A stretch of DNA of 64,000 nt from Prolixibacteraceae bacterium (GTDB lineage: Bacteria > Bacteroidota > Bacteroidia > Bacteroidales > Prolixibacteraceae). The notes beneath the pieces were generated by a model. That model was not told where the DNA came from. It saw nothing but the letters and a program-made list of their open reading frames with translations, and made no database searches. The first letter of the stretch is position 1. Every line of letters starts with the position of its first letter. The stretch spans positions 16,528 to 80,527 of the forward strand of contig CANJNY010000006.1 of assembly GCA_947475715.1 (NCBI GenBank), given 5' to 3'. Below, piece by piece: positions 46,118 through 54,506 of the stretch. The position numbers and the translations under genes are program-made.

Positions 46118-46801
46118 TCAATATTCGACACGCTGTTTTAGCGTTTTGATTCGTATGTTTCGGTATTCCATCAAACCACGATCGGCTTCGATTCCAAATC
46201 GGCCTGATCGGGGAATTTCAAAAGCCTCCTCCAGAACCTCTCCGTTGCAGGTACACCTGGCAATATTATTCTTAACGATTACCTTAATTTTATTCCAATC
46301 TTGTGCCTTATATTTTTTTAGTTGCTTGTATGGACCCGCAACAAGATAGTCCCTACATTGCAATTGCTTGCCATGCAGGAAAATACCGCTGTCGGCGTTC
46401 ACCGATGCCCTGAATTCGATAGTCAGACTGAAATCCCCGGTGTACTCTTGCTTCGTCCAAAGAGTAATCCAATGAGGACCTTTAGCTTCGTCCCATGGGT
46501 TAATGGCAAGAATTCCCTCTTTTCCTGTAAAGCGGTTGTCAGCGGATTCATTTTTACCATCAAAGGATTCTAAAATTACCTTTTCATTTTTTTCGTCCAG
46601 ATAACACCAGCCGGTTAGATCTCTGCCATTAAAGGGATTGATGTAATTCCCGGGAAAATTTGTTAGTCCCGGTTTATTAGCAAAGGATAGTCCTGGTATT
46701 AGAATATTTAGTACAACGATCAAAATAGAAAGTCGTAAGAATAGCACTCCCGGCTTTGGGTGATTGGTGCAACAGATCGGTAAAATGACTCGTCTAATCA
46801 T
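46118..46801 (-). CDS. Secreted DUF1080 (3-keto-disaccharide hydrolase-like) protein
   Basis: The 227-residue exported protein has a hydrophobic segment at about 18-40 and a concanavalin-like DUF1080 domain: INPFNGRDLTGWCYLDEK, PHWITLWTKQEYTGDFSLTIEFRAS, SGIFLHGKQ, AQDWNKIKVIVKNNIARCTCNGEVLEE and GRFGIEADRGLMEYRNIRIK. Some members hydrolyse 3-keto-glycosides. It sits inside the cco locus, ending 4 bases before ccoH, although no respiratory role is known. Cysteines in RCTCNG could matter for metal or disulfides. Why it is here is unclear. Confidence 0.85.
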   Translation of the reverse strand: MIRRVILPICCTNHPKPGVLFLRLSILIVVLNILIPGLSFANKPGLTNFPGNYINPFNGRDLTGWCYLDEKNEKVILESFDGKNESADNRFTGKEGILAINPWDEAKGPHWITLWTKQEYTGDFSLTIEFRASVNADSGIFLHGKQLQCRDYLVAGPYKQLKKYKAQDWNKIKVIVKNNIARCTCNGEVLEEAFEIPRSGRFGIEADRGLMEYRNIRIKTLKQRVEY

Positions 46802-46936
46802 TCAATTTTATTTTAATGCTTTTCAAAATTAACATCTGGTCACAGTGATGATATGGGGATAATTAGCTGCATGATCTTATAATTCAATGATGTTTAGCAT
46901 TGATTATGTTGCAAGTATAACCAATTTAGTTGTTGT

Positions 46937-48307
46937 TTAGTTCACAGGTCCAAGAAAGTTTGTAACGTATCTTTCTAAAATGCGATCCCCTTCGAAAATA
47001 CCTACCTCAATTAGCGTACTCTTACCGGTTAAATCCTTCGCATTTAGATTTACAATGATTACACTTTCCAGTGTTCCCTGCGATTTTAAAAGGGATTGCC
47101 CGGTGATAAGCTGGATTTTCCCGGACTTAGGCATAATTAGCCTTAGTTGCAATGATTTGTCTGATTGGGTTTTATTAATTATTTTCAGCATGTAAAGATT
47201 CGAAAATGTTACAGAGTCCACTTTTTGAAAGATGGAGCCCTGGACCCGGAGCATCGTAGTTTCTATCGGTTTACGATTAAAGATAGTAACTGCAAGAATA
47301 ATTAACAGAATAGCTAAAACCACTGAATAGGCATAGGTCCGTGCATTGAGAACCGAGCGTTTGCCGGTTTCAATACCGTATACGGAGTCGAAGCGGATCA
47401 GGTTTTTGGGCTTATTGATTCGTTTCATTACGATATTACACTCATCAATGCACGCCGTGCAATTGATACATTCGAGCTGGCTGCCGTTTTTTATATCAAT
47501 ACCGGTTGGACATACCGATACACATTGATGACAATCGATGCAATCGCCGGTGCTTTTAGGACCTCTGGGATTACCTCGTTTATAGTCATAAGTTACAGCG
47601 ATCGATTTTGAATCGAGCAAAACTCCCTGCAGCCTTCCGTAGGGGCAGATCATCGTGCATACCTGTTCTCTGAAAAATGCGTATATCCAATAATAGAATA
47701 TTGAAAGGGTAATCATCGCAATAAATCCAAATAAATGGTCATGAATCGGTTCGCTAATAATCGCCCACAACCGTTCGGGTCCAATGATCCAGTTTAAGAA
47801 TACGTTGGTAATCAGGATTGAAATAAGAATAAAAACTGCATGTTTAGCCAGTTTTCTAAAAAATATATCTGAATCTGACTCATCTCTTTTTTTACGTGTA
47901 CGGTAATTCCCTTCAAAAAGATATTCAATCCGACGGTAAACCATCTCGAGAAAAATGGTTTGCGGACAGGCCCATCCGCACCATACTCTCCCATAAATCA
48001 CTGTAAACAGCACAATAAAAACTACCGCTACAGCCATGATAAGGGATAGCAGATAGGTGTCCTGTGCCCAGATTAGCTGTCCGAAAATTGAAAACTTCCG
48101 GTTGGCTACATCAAAAAGCATCATCGGATTTCCATTGATTTTAACAAATGGAGCCAATACCAGAAACGACAGGGCAATCCACGCAACAATGGTGCGTCGT
48201 GTGTACCATTCTCCTTTAGGTTGTTTGGCATAAATCCAATTTCGATGACCGCTATCATCAATATTGATTGGGCGGTCACGAAAGGTTCTTGGTGTTTCCA
48301 GTTCCAT
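46937..48307 (-). CDS. ccoG: Cytochrome cbb3 oxidase accessory protein CcoG (FixG)
   Basis: A 456-residue membrane iron-sulfur protein. It has several membrane helices, CGWACPQTIFLEMVYRRIE, YWIYAFFREQVCTMICPYGRLQ, then two ferredoxin-type 4Fe-4S motifs (CIDCHQCVSVCP; CINCTACIDEC). The C-terminal FixG periplasmic Ig-like domain starts near residue 340. In proteobacteria CcoG reduces Cu(II) for CuB insertion. It lies 31 bases after ccoP and 135 bases before the DUF1080 gene. Confidence 0.95.
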   Translation of the reverse strand: MELETPRTFRDRPINIDDSGHRNWIYAKQPKGEWYTRRTIVAWIALSFLVLAPFVKINGNPMMLFDVANRKFSIFGQLIWAQDTYLLSLIMAVAVVFIVLFTVIYGRVWCGWACPQTIFLEMVYRRIEYLFEGNYRTRKKRDESDSDIFFRKLAKHAVFILISILITNVFLNWIIGPERLWAIISEPIHDHLFGFIAMITLSIFYYWIYAFFREQVCTMICPYGRLQGVLLDSKSIAVTYDYKRGNPRGPKSTGDCIDCHQCVSVCPTGIDIKNGSQLECINCTACIDECNIVMKRINKPKNLIRFDSVYGIETGKRSVLNARTYAYSVVLAILLIILAVTIFNRKPIETTMLRVQGSIFQKVDSVTFSNLYMLKIINKTQSDKSLQLRLIMPKSGKIQLITGQSLLKSQGTLESVIIVNLNAKDLTGKSTLIEVGIFEGDRILERYVTNFLGPVN

Positions 48308-48338
48308 ATTTGGGTTAACTATCAGCGAAAATTACTTC

Positions 48339-48926
48339 TTAGGGTTTACATTCAACACCTTGCGGAGCCTTTCCATTCGGAGGATTGCTGGCTACTAATT
48401 TCTTCAAAATAAAAAGTGAAACGCTTTTTATCTCCTCTTGTGTGAGCATGGTTTTAAAAGGGGTCATCCCTTTTTCCGGTTTACCCTCTGAGATCATGTG
48501 AACAACATTTTCCTCTGAACAGCCGTTTAACCAAAAATTATCGGTCAGATTAGGCCCGATCACATTTCCTTCTCCCTTCAACCCATGACAGGCAATACAC
48601 CCTTTTTGGGTGTAAATCTGTCCGCCTGAAACGAGCATCTCCTCTATTCCCATCGCCGTTACCCCTTTATTCTTATCCGGTTTTTGATTATGTTCCTTAT
48701 CGAATTCAGCAGAACTTTGGATATATTCGCTGGTCTGGTCTTTTTCGTTTCCCGGATATCCAAAATATCGGATTCCATAAAAGAGCGAAAACCCGATAGT
48801 GGCAATAAATACCAGTACAATCCAGTTTGGTGCCGGATTATTCAACTCTTTGATCCCGTCAAAATCATCATTGTGTTCATCCTTTGAAGGGATATTCTCA
48901 CCTTTTGTCTTAATTATCTTGGCCAT
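48339..48926 (-). CDS. ccoP: Cytochrome c oxidase cbb3 subunit III, single haem (CcoP)
   Basis: The 195-residue protein has one membrane helix at about 34-51 (NWIVLVFIATIGFSLFYGIRYF) and a single haem c site CIACH at 110-114, with a downstream methionine ligand in KGMTPFKTML. Proteobacterial CcoP is about 290-300 residues and diheme. The shortened monohaem form is common in Bacteroidota. It passes electrons from periplasmic cytochromes to CcoO. It lies 73 bases after the small CcoQ-like gene. Confidence 0.93.
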   Translation of the reverse strand: MAKIIKTKGENIPSKDEHNDDFDGIKELNNPAPNWIVLVFIATIGFSLFYGIRYFGYPGNEKDQTSEYIQSSAEFDKEHNQKPDKNKGVTAMGIEEMLVSGGQIYTQKGCIACHGLKGEGNVIGPNLTDNFWLNGCSEENVVHMISEGKPEKGMTPFKTMLTQEEIKSVSLFILKKLVASNPPNGKAPQGVECKP

Positions 48927-48999
48927 AACAAATAGTTTTTGTTATTTAATTTAATCTGTTTCTGAAGTATTAAATCTCCCATTATCCGGGGAAATTAGG

Positions 49000-49200
49000 T
49001 TATAATTTTTTGTTGATCTCCCTGGATTTTAATTCCTCCTCATCGAAGATTGAAGTCTTAAAATCATCAAGATCTTTAGAGGGAATTTTTATGGTCCGGT
49101 AAACAATGACGATAAACAAAGTGATGAATATCAGTATCCCTGTTATATAGAAGTATTGAATTCCATCGACATTTTGAAGCACATTACCTACAAAGCTCAT
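49000..49200 (-). CDS. Small CcoQ-like cbb3 oxidase subunit
   Basis: A 66-residue protein with one membrane helix (about 17-35, FYITGILIFITLFIVIVYRTI) and a charged C-terminal tail (KIPSKDLDDFKTSIFDEEEL). Size, topology and its position between ccoNO and ccoP fit CcoQ, the least conserved subunit, which stabilises the complex. Sequence identity to known CcoQ is not demonstrable by eye. It begins 26 bases after the ccoNO stop. Confidence 0.75.
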   Translation of the reverse strand: MSFVGNVLQNVDGIQYFYITGILIFITLFIVIVYRTIKIPSKDLDDFKTSIFDEEELKSREINKKL

Positions 49201-49226
49201 AAAAATCCCATTTACCGGATAAATAC

Positions 49227-51362
49227 TTATTTTTTGTTTGCCGGAGAAATATCGCGGCCTAATTTATGCAGGAAAGCAATCATGGCTACCATCTCCTTAT
49301 CAGCTGCAATTTCAACCCCCGCTGCCTTTAGTTCAGCAACAATTTGCTGTGCCTGTTCCTGGTAATCGGCAACCGCTTTCTGATCATAGTCTTTGGGATA
49401 AGGGACGCCCAGAGTTTGCATGGCCCTTATTTTTACAGGGATCATGGTCAGATCCACCGTATTTTTGGTAAACCACGGGTATGCAGGCATAATGGTTTGA
49501 GGATTAATTTCTTTGGGTTTTGTAAAGTGATTATAATGCCAGATTGCAGTTTTGTAAGTCGAACTTCCAACCCAGCCTGTGCGGGCAAGATCCGGACCGG
49601 TACGACGTGATCCCCATTGGAATGGGTGGTCATATACAAATTCACCTATTTTGGAATATTCACCATACCGGTCAGTTTCCCATCTTAATGGCCTGATCTG
49701 TTGAGAATGGCAGTTGTAGCATCCGTTGCTTACGTAGATGTCCCGTCCTGCAAGTTCAAGCGGAGAATAGGGGGTTACCGAAGCAATTTTTGGGATATTC
49801 GATTCAACCTTAAGCATCGGAATAATCTCCACTGCGCCACCAATAACCAATGAGATAAAGACCAGAAGAACAAAAATCATCCCTTTGCGTTCGATCAGGC
49901 GATGGAATGTTTCACCCACTTTGCGTGACGAGGAATCGGTGAGGGGAGGGGCTTCAGCAGGCTCATTATCAACCAGATTTCCTGCTGCAATAGTTTTAAA
50001 CATATTGAAAAGGAAAATAATAAACCCGGCGAAGAAGAGCAATCCCCCTAAAATTCTGGCGTGGTACATCGGCATGATCTGGGTGGTTGTTTCCAGAAAA
50101 TTTGGATAAGTCAACAATCCGTTGGCATTGTATTCGCGTAGCATCAGCCATTGGGTAATGCCGGCCCAGTAAAGGGGAATGGCAAACATCAAAATACCAA
50201 GTGTGGCAAGCCAAAAATGGGTATTTGCAAGTCTTTTCGAATGAAGTGGTGTCCTGAAAAGTTTTGGAACCAGCCAGTACAGCATCCCAAAGATCATGCC
50301 GCCGTTCCATCCCATTCCTGCGATATGCGTGTGAGCGATAGTCCAGTCGGTAAAGTGGCTTATTGAATTGACACTTTTCAGTGACATCATCGGCCCCTCG
50401 AAGGTGGCCATACCGTAAGCTGTAAGAGCGACAACCATAAATTTCAACTCTGCCTGATCACGCACTTTATCCCACGCTCCACGAAGAGTAAGTAATCCGT
50501 TTATCATACCACCCCACGATGGGGCAATAAGCATTATGGAGAACGTTACCCCAAGAGCCTGAACCCAGTCCGGTAAAGCCTGATAGAGCAAGTGGTGTGG
50601 CCCCGACCACATATAGAGGAAGATCAAAGTCCAGAAATGGACAATCGAAAGTTGATAAGAGTAGATCGGGCGGTTAGATGCTTTAGGAAGGTAATAGTAC
50701 ATCAATCCCAACCATGGCGTAGTCAGAAAAAAGGCTACCGCATTGTGGCCATACCACCACTGAACTACGGCATCCTGAGCTCCGGCATATACCGGGTAAC
50801 TCTTTAATAATGAAACTGGAAGTTCGATGCTGTTCACAATATGCAAGACCGCGATTCCCAGGAATGTGGCCAGGTACCACCACACCGAAGCGTAAATATG
50901 TTTAACCCTTCGTTTTAAAATAGTCCCAATCATGTTCACTCCAAAAGCAACCCAAAAGAGGGCAATCAGGATATCTATAGGCCATTCAAGTTCAGCGTAT
51001 TCCTTGCCTGTTGTAAAACCTGACAAAAGAGTTAAAGCAGCTAAAACAATAACGAGCTGCCATCCCCAGAAGTGGACTTTACCGAGTGTATCGTTAAATA
51101 ATCGAGCTTTTAAAACCCGTTGTAATGAGTGGTAAATACCGGCAAACATGGCATTCCCGATAAACGCAAAAATAACCGCGTTGGTATGCAAAGGACGTGT
51201 TCGGCCATAGGTCGTATATTCAAATCCCAGATTAAAAGCAGGGAACGCCAGCTGTAGGGCGATTAATAGCCCAACCAGCAGAGCTACAGCCCCCCAGACT
51301 AAGGTAGCAAGAATAAAATATTTGACTATTTTATTATCATAATTGAACTGTTGTACTTCCAT
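49227..51362 (-). CDS. ccoN: Fused cbb3 cytochrome c oxidase subunits I and II (CcoN-CcoO)
   Basis: One 711-residue chain carries both core subunits. Residues 1-460 are CcoN with 12 helices and the haem/CuB histidines (H60 region LHTNAVIFAF, H206 in WWYGH, HH256-257, HTH 344-346). Residues ~490-711 are CcoO with its own helix and haem c site CYNCH at 548-552, continuing QQIRPLRWETDRYGEYS. It reduces oxygen at low tension and pumps protons. The fusion is typical of Bacteroidota. It is the first gene of the locus, with a 643-base leader region upstream. Confidence 0.96.
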   Translation of the reverse strand: MEVQQFNYDNKIVKYFILATLVWGAVALLVGLLIALQLAFPAFNLGFEYTTYGRTRPLHTNAVIFAFIGNAMFAGIYHSLQRVLKARLFNDTLGKVHFWGWQLVIVLAALTLLSGFTTGKEYAELEWPIDILIALFWVAFGVNMIGTILKRRVKHIYASVWWYLATFLGIAVLHIVNSIELPVSLLKSYPVYAGAQDAVVQWWYGHNAVAFFLTTPWLGLMYYYLPKASNRPIYSYQLSIVHFWTLIFLYMWSGPHHLLYQALPDWVQALGVTFSIMLIAPSWGGMINGLLTLRGAWDKVRDQAELKFMVVALTAYGMATFEGPMMSLKSVNSISHFTDWTIAHTHIAGMGWNGGMIFGMLYWLVPKLFRTPLHSKRLANTHFWLATLGILMFAIPLYWAGITQWLMLREYNANGLLTYPNFLETTTQIMPMYHARILGGLLFFAGFIIFLFNMFKTIAAGNLVDNEPAEAPPLTDSSSRKVGETFHRLIERKGMIFVLLVFISLVIGGAVEIIPMLKVESNIPKIASVTPYSPLELAGRDIYVSNGCYNCHSQQIRPLRWETDRYGEYSKIGEFVYDHPFQWGSRRTGPDLARTGWVGSSTYKTAIWHYNHFTKPKEINPQTIMPAYPWFTKNTVDLTMIPVKIRAMQTLGVPYPKDYDQKAVADYQEQAQQIVAELKAAGVEIAADKEMVAMIAFLHKLGRDISPANKK

Positions 51363-52005
51363 AATTCTCTTTGTTGATTGGCATTAAAGTTTATTTAACT
51401 AGATTTAATTTATGCTTTATATTAATTAAATACAAAAACTACTCCAGCCGGGTTTAATTTTCCTGTTGTATTTACCCGGTTATACCTTATATCACCTAAT
51501 TTACCATTTGGTGCAGATGATTCACAGATGAAGTCCCACCAATGGTATGTGTGTAATATTGCTTTTTAATCCCGAATGGCTTTAAACCCAAAAATGACTG
51601 GCTGGCTAAACTGGGATTTACGATTGCAAAAATACAAATGTTGTGTAAATCGCTAGGTTTTTTTTCTATAACCTATTGAATTTAGAAGGGTTATAAATAA
51701 GACAAAGGGTACGAAACAATCAAAATCATATTTTCAGATTTTGATTATGCCCAATTTTTTCTCCTGAAAATGTGTCGAAGGTATCCATTATGGGTAGTAA
51801 ACCGTCGCGAGGTAAGTTTTAAAATGAATCTGTTTCAGGAGATTTGAAGTGGTTATTCAGGTGCTATCAAACCGGTTTATAACACGGTTTTAAGATCGTA
51901 ATTATCCGGTTAAAATGAAGTTTAATTACTTAGGTCGGATTTATTTAGTGTGTTTAGTTGTAGTAATGGATCTTATGATAATATAGCTTGCACTCTAAAT
52001 ATTGG
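51363..52005 (-). other. Long upstream region of the cco locus
   Basis: These 643 bases lie between the HTH regulator stop and the ccoNO start, both on the minus strand. They contain a stem CCGGGT/ACCCGG (51448-51453, 51474-51479), an inverted repeat TACCATTTGGTG/CACCAATGGTA (51502-51513, 51537-51547), and a small AAACCG/CGGTTT stem (51869-51890). No gene is visible. The oxidase promoter is presumably here, but I found no convincing FNR site. Confidence 0.45.
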
Positions 52006-53943
52006 TCAGATTTTATTAATCTTACTAATTAGGATTTTGTCGTCGCTAATTTCGAGTTTTTTCTTTAACCGCACTTTAATCTGGCGAACCCCCTCGAGGC
52101 TTATCAGCAGTATTGATGAAATCTCCTTGGTATTGAGGTTTAAATTTAAGAGGGCAACATACTTAATTTCAGCGGGACTAAGTGATGGCATTTTCTGTTT
52201 TAGATTGATGAAAAAGAAGGGGTATACCTCATGATACATGTTGGTAAAGTTGCTCCAATCTTCATCTGTTTTTATTTTATGATTTAATAATTTACTGATA
52301 ATCTCTGATTGTAAAGTACTTTTTGATTTCTTCGCGACGAACTGATCCGATATCTTTTCGGCAAAACCCTTTTTTTCGTGAAGATGATGAAAGGATTTGT
52401 TCAGCAACTCTTTTTTAATAGCTAAAGCGTCCTGTGCAGGGAAAAGGTTAATGGTTCTATTATTTAATTCATTTTCTTCCAGGCGTTCTAAATCCAGGCT
52501 TACTTTTTGAGCATTAAATCGAAGCTTAAAACGGGTGTAGGCTAAAATGATAATCGTAATGAGCATAAAACTCACAAAGAAAATCAACTGATAATTCATT
52601 TTGGTTTGAAATGCAACAGCTGATTCTTCCAGTTTTAACTTTTCAGTCTCAAATTTTTCACGCTCGTGGGCAATCTCGGCACGGTATTTTTGATTTAAAT
52701 CGTCTCTTTTGGCGAGCATCTCTTTGAAATAAATGACGGAATCAAGATACTGTATAGTCAGAATGGTATTCCCTGTTTTTTTATAAAGGGATTTTATGGC
52801 ATCGTAAACTACAACTTTATTTGAAATGGATGCTGACTGAGAGATCTCATACGGACTTTTATTTAAGGATGTCAGGGCTAAATCTGCATATTTTTTTGCT
52901 AATCGAATATCATTCAGTTTCAAATAGATTGAAGTCAGGTTGGCTGCAAAAATGGCGGTATTATCATAAACATTCCCCTCAATTGTTTTGGGGATAGCCA
53001 TTTCATAATAGAGGATAGCTTCTTTAAAGTTTCCTTTCATAAAATTAATAGTTCCAATATTTCCCAGGGATATTCCCTCCCAGGCAGGGTGGTTAACATC
53101 GGTTCCGAGATTGTTCATCACCCATTCAAAATGTTCTTTAGCCTCTTTGTATTTACCTGTTTTTAAATAACTCATCCCAACCAAATGGGCATTAAAAATA
53201 GAGATGTAATTAGTCTTGGGGAATTGTTCTTTAATTTCAGTCCCTAATTCAATCGCTTTCTCATAATCGTTGAACTCGTAATAGGCTTCTGCAATCAAAT
53301 ATTGGGAACGTTGCCTGGTTTCATTGGAATACTGATTCAGTGGAATTTTATGGAATAATTCGTTGGCAATAATAAAGTCTTTAAAGGTTTTCGGAAACTT
53401 GTTCCCTTTACAATTCCTTAAATTACCAATTTCGGTATGTATTAACGCCATAATCACCGGGAATTTCTTCTGATCCAGTTCTTTAAGAAATTGGGCGTAA
53501 TTATTAATAAGTTTAGTTAGGGTATTGGGATCAATATCCCGATTCGACTTTTGCTGAAGCCTGAAAATCATCCCGGTTTGGTAACTATTTTTTTTATACC
53601 TGTAGTAATTTATTGAGAGTTCATCAGTCGATCGTTTCGATGCTGAATCCAATAGTGCAAAAAGCCTGGCTGCTTGGATTGAATCCATCAATTCGAGTTT
53701 ATTTTCAATGGAATCCATCACGGTATACTGCCGCGGAAAAGGGATTTTAAAAACTGAATCTATTTGAGCGGATAAGGGATTAGGTTGGAATATATAGAGA
53801 AGGATTAGAAGTATTTTTAAATGATGGAATTGCTTTAATTTAGAAAGTATTTCAATTTTTAAGGCGCAAGACGATAACGCTAAACCAATGGTCTGATTTA
53901 CGAATGCAGCTTTTATGCGCAATATTGCATTTAATGAATTCAA
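52006..53943 (-). CDS. TPR / membrane / helix-turn-helix regulator
   Basis: A ~645-residue single-chain regulator common in Bacteroidota. After a signal segment (ILLILLYIFQPNPLSAQ), TPR repeats run at about 130-400 (AYYEFNDYEKAIELGTEIKEQFP; VGMSYLKTGKYKEAKEHFEWVM). A coiled coil, one membrane helix (MNYQLIFFVSFMLITIIILAY) and a cytoplasmic LuxR-like HTH follow (LSPAEIKYVALLNLNLNTKEISSILLISLEGVRQIKVRLKKKL). There is no ATG near the start; TTG at 53943 or an internal rare start is likely, so the N-terminus is uncertain. It probably senses envelope signals. It is divergent from the four-gene glycosyltransferase-like array. Confidence 0.82.
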   Translation of the reverse strand: MNSLNAILRIKAAFVNQTIGLALSSCALKIEILSKLKQFHHLKILLILLYIFQPNPLSAQIDSVFKIPFPRQYTVMDSIENKLELMDSIQAARLFALLDSASKRSTDELSINYYRYKKNSYQTGMIFRLQQKSNRDIDPNTLTKLINNYAQFLKELDQKKFPVIMALIHTEIGNLRNCKGNKFPKTFKDFIIANELFHKIPLNQYSNETRQRSQYLIAEAYYEFNDYEKAIELGTEIKEQFPKTNYISIFNAHLVGMSYLKTGKYKEAKEHFEWVMNNLGTDVNHPAWEGISLGNIGTINFMKGNFKEAILYYEMAIPKTIEGNVYDNTAIFAANLTSIYLKLNDIRLAKKYADLALTSLNKSPYEISQSASISNKVVVYDAIKSLYKKTGNTILTIQYLDSVIYFKEMLAKRDDLNQKYRAEIAHEREKFETEKLKLEESAVAFQTKMNYQLIFFVSFMLITIIILAYTRFKLRFNAQKVSLDLERLEENELNNRTINLFPAQDALAIKKELLNKSFHHLHEKKGFAEKISDQFVAKKSKSTLQSEIISKLLNHKIKTDEDWSNFTNMYHEVYPFFFINLKQKMPSLSPAEIKYVALLNLNLNTKEISSILLISLEGVRQIKVRLKKKLEISDDKILISKINKI

Positions 53944-54506
53944 AAGTTTTAAATTAAAGAGTTAATTTCCTTATAGCTTTAGGTTAGGCCTCGGATCTGT
54001 ACTCCTTATTCTTTATCTCTTCCGGCAAGAAAGTATTAAGAATAATTTATTGTCGAAATTATTTATTTCTTTAGAGGACCTCCCCTAACCTCTCCAAGGT
54101 AGGTGGTGGAAGATGTGGATGGAAGTAACCTCCATTAAATGCTACTTATAGCGTTGCTATTACTTGATAGTTCCTAAACGTTCATTTTTGCTGTTAAATT
54201 TGTAAATATAGTTATTGTTAAACATCTTTAACAATCAAATGGTTTAAAAGTTTATTTTAGTGTGGCGATTAGAAAAAACAAGTTTGAAATGGAAGAATTA
54301 TTTATTCTTCTCTGATTCATTTTGCGTAGTGTTGTAAAAGCTATGCTTGGTGAATGAAATGAATTGTTGATAAGCAGATATTATAGATTAATTAATATAT
54401 TTGACAATCGTAGTGCTCATTTTTCAGGTTCATGTTTTGTGTAATAAGAGTTTATAATCAGCCTGGGATTACTCTAAATCATTAATATCCTTGAATAATC
54501 ACAATA
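53944..54506. other. Divergent regulatory region
   Basis: This 563-base region separates the HTH regulator (minus) from the TMTC-like array (plus) and must hold both promoters. It is very AT-rich except for a short GC-rich patch at 54075-54110 (CCTCCCCTAACCTCTCC then GGTAGGTGGTGG), which looks like a remnant of a dispersed repeat. No credible gene is present. Confidence 0.4.

Noticed and set aside
51374..51387. FNR-like sequence TTGAT-TGGC-ATTAA before ccoNO
   Set aside because: One half deviates from ATCAA and it lies only about 12 bases before the start codon, too close for an activator site.
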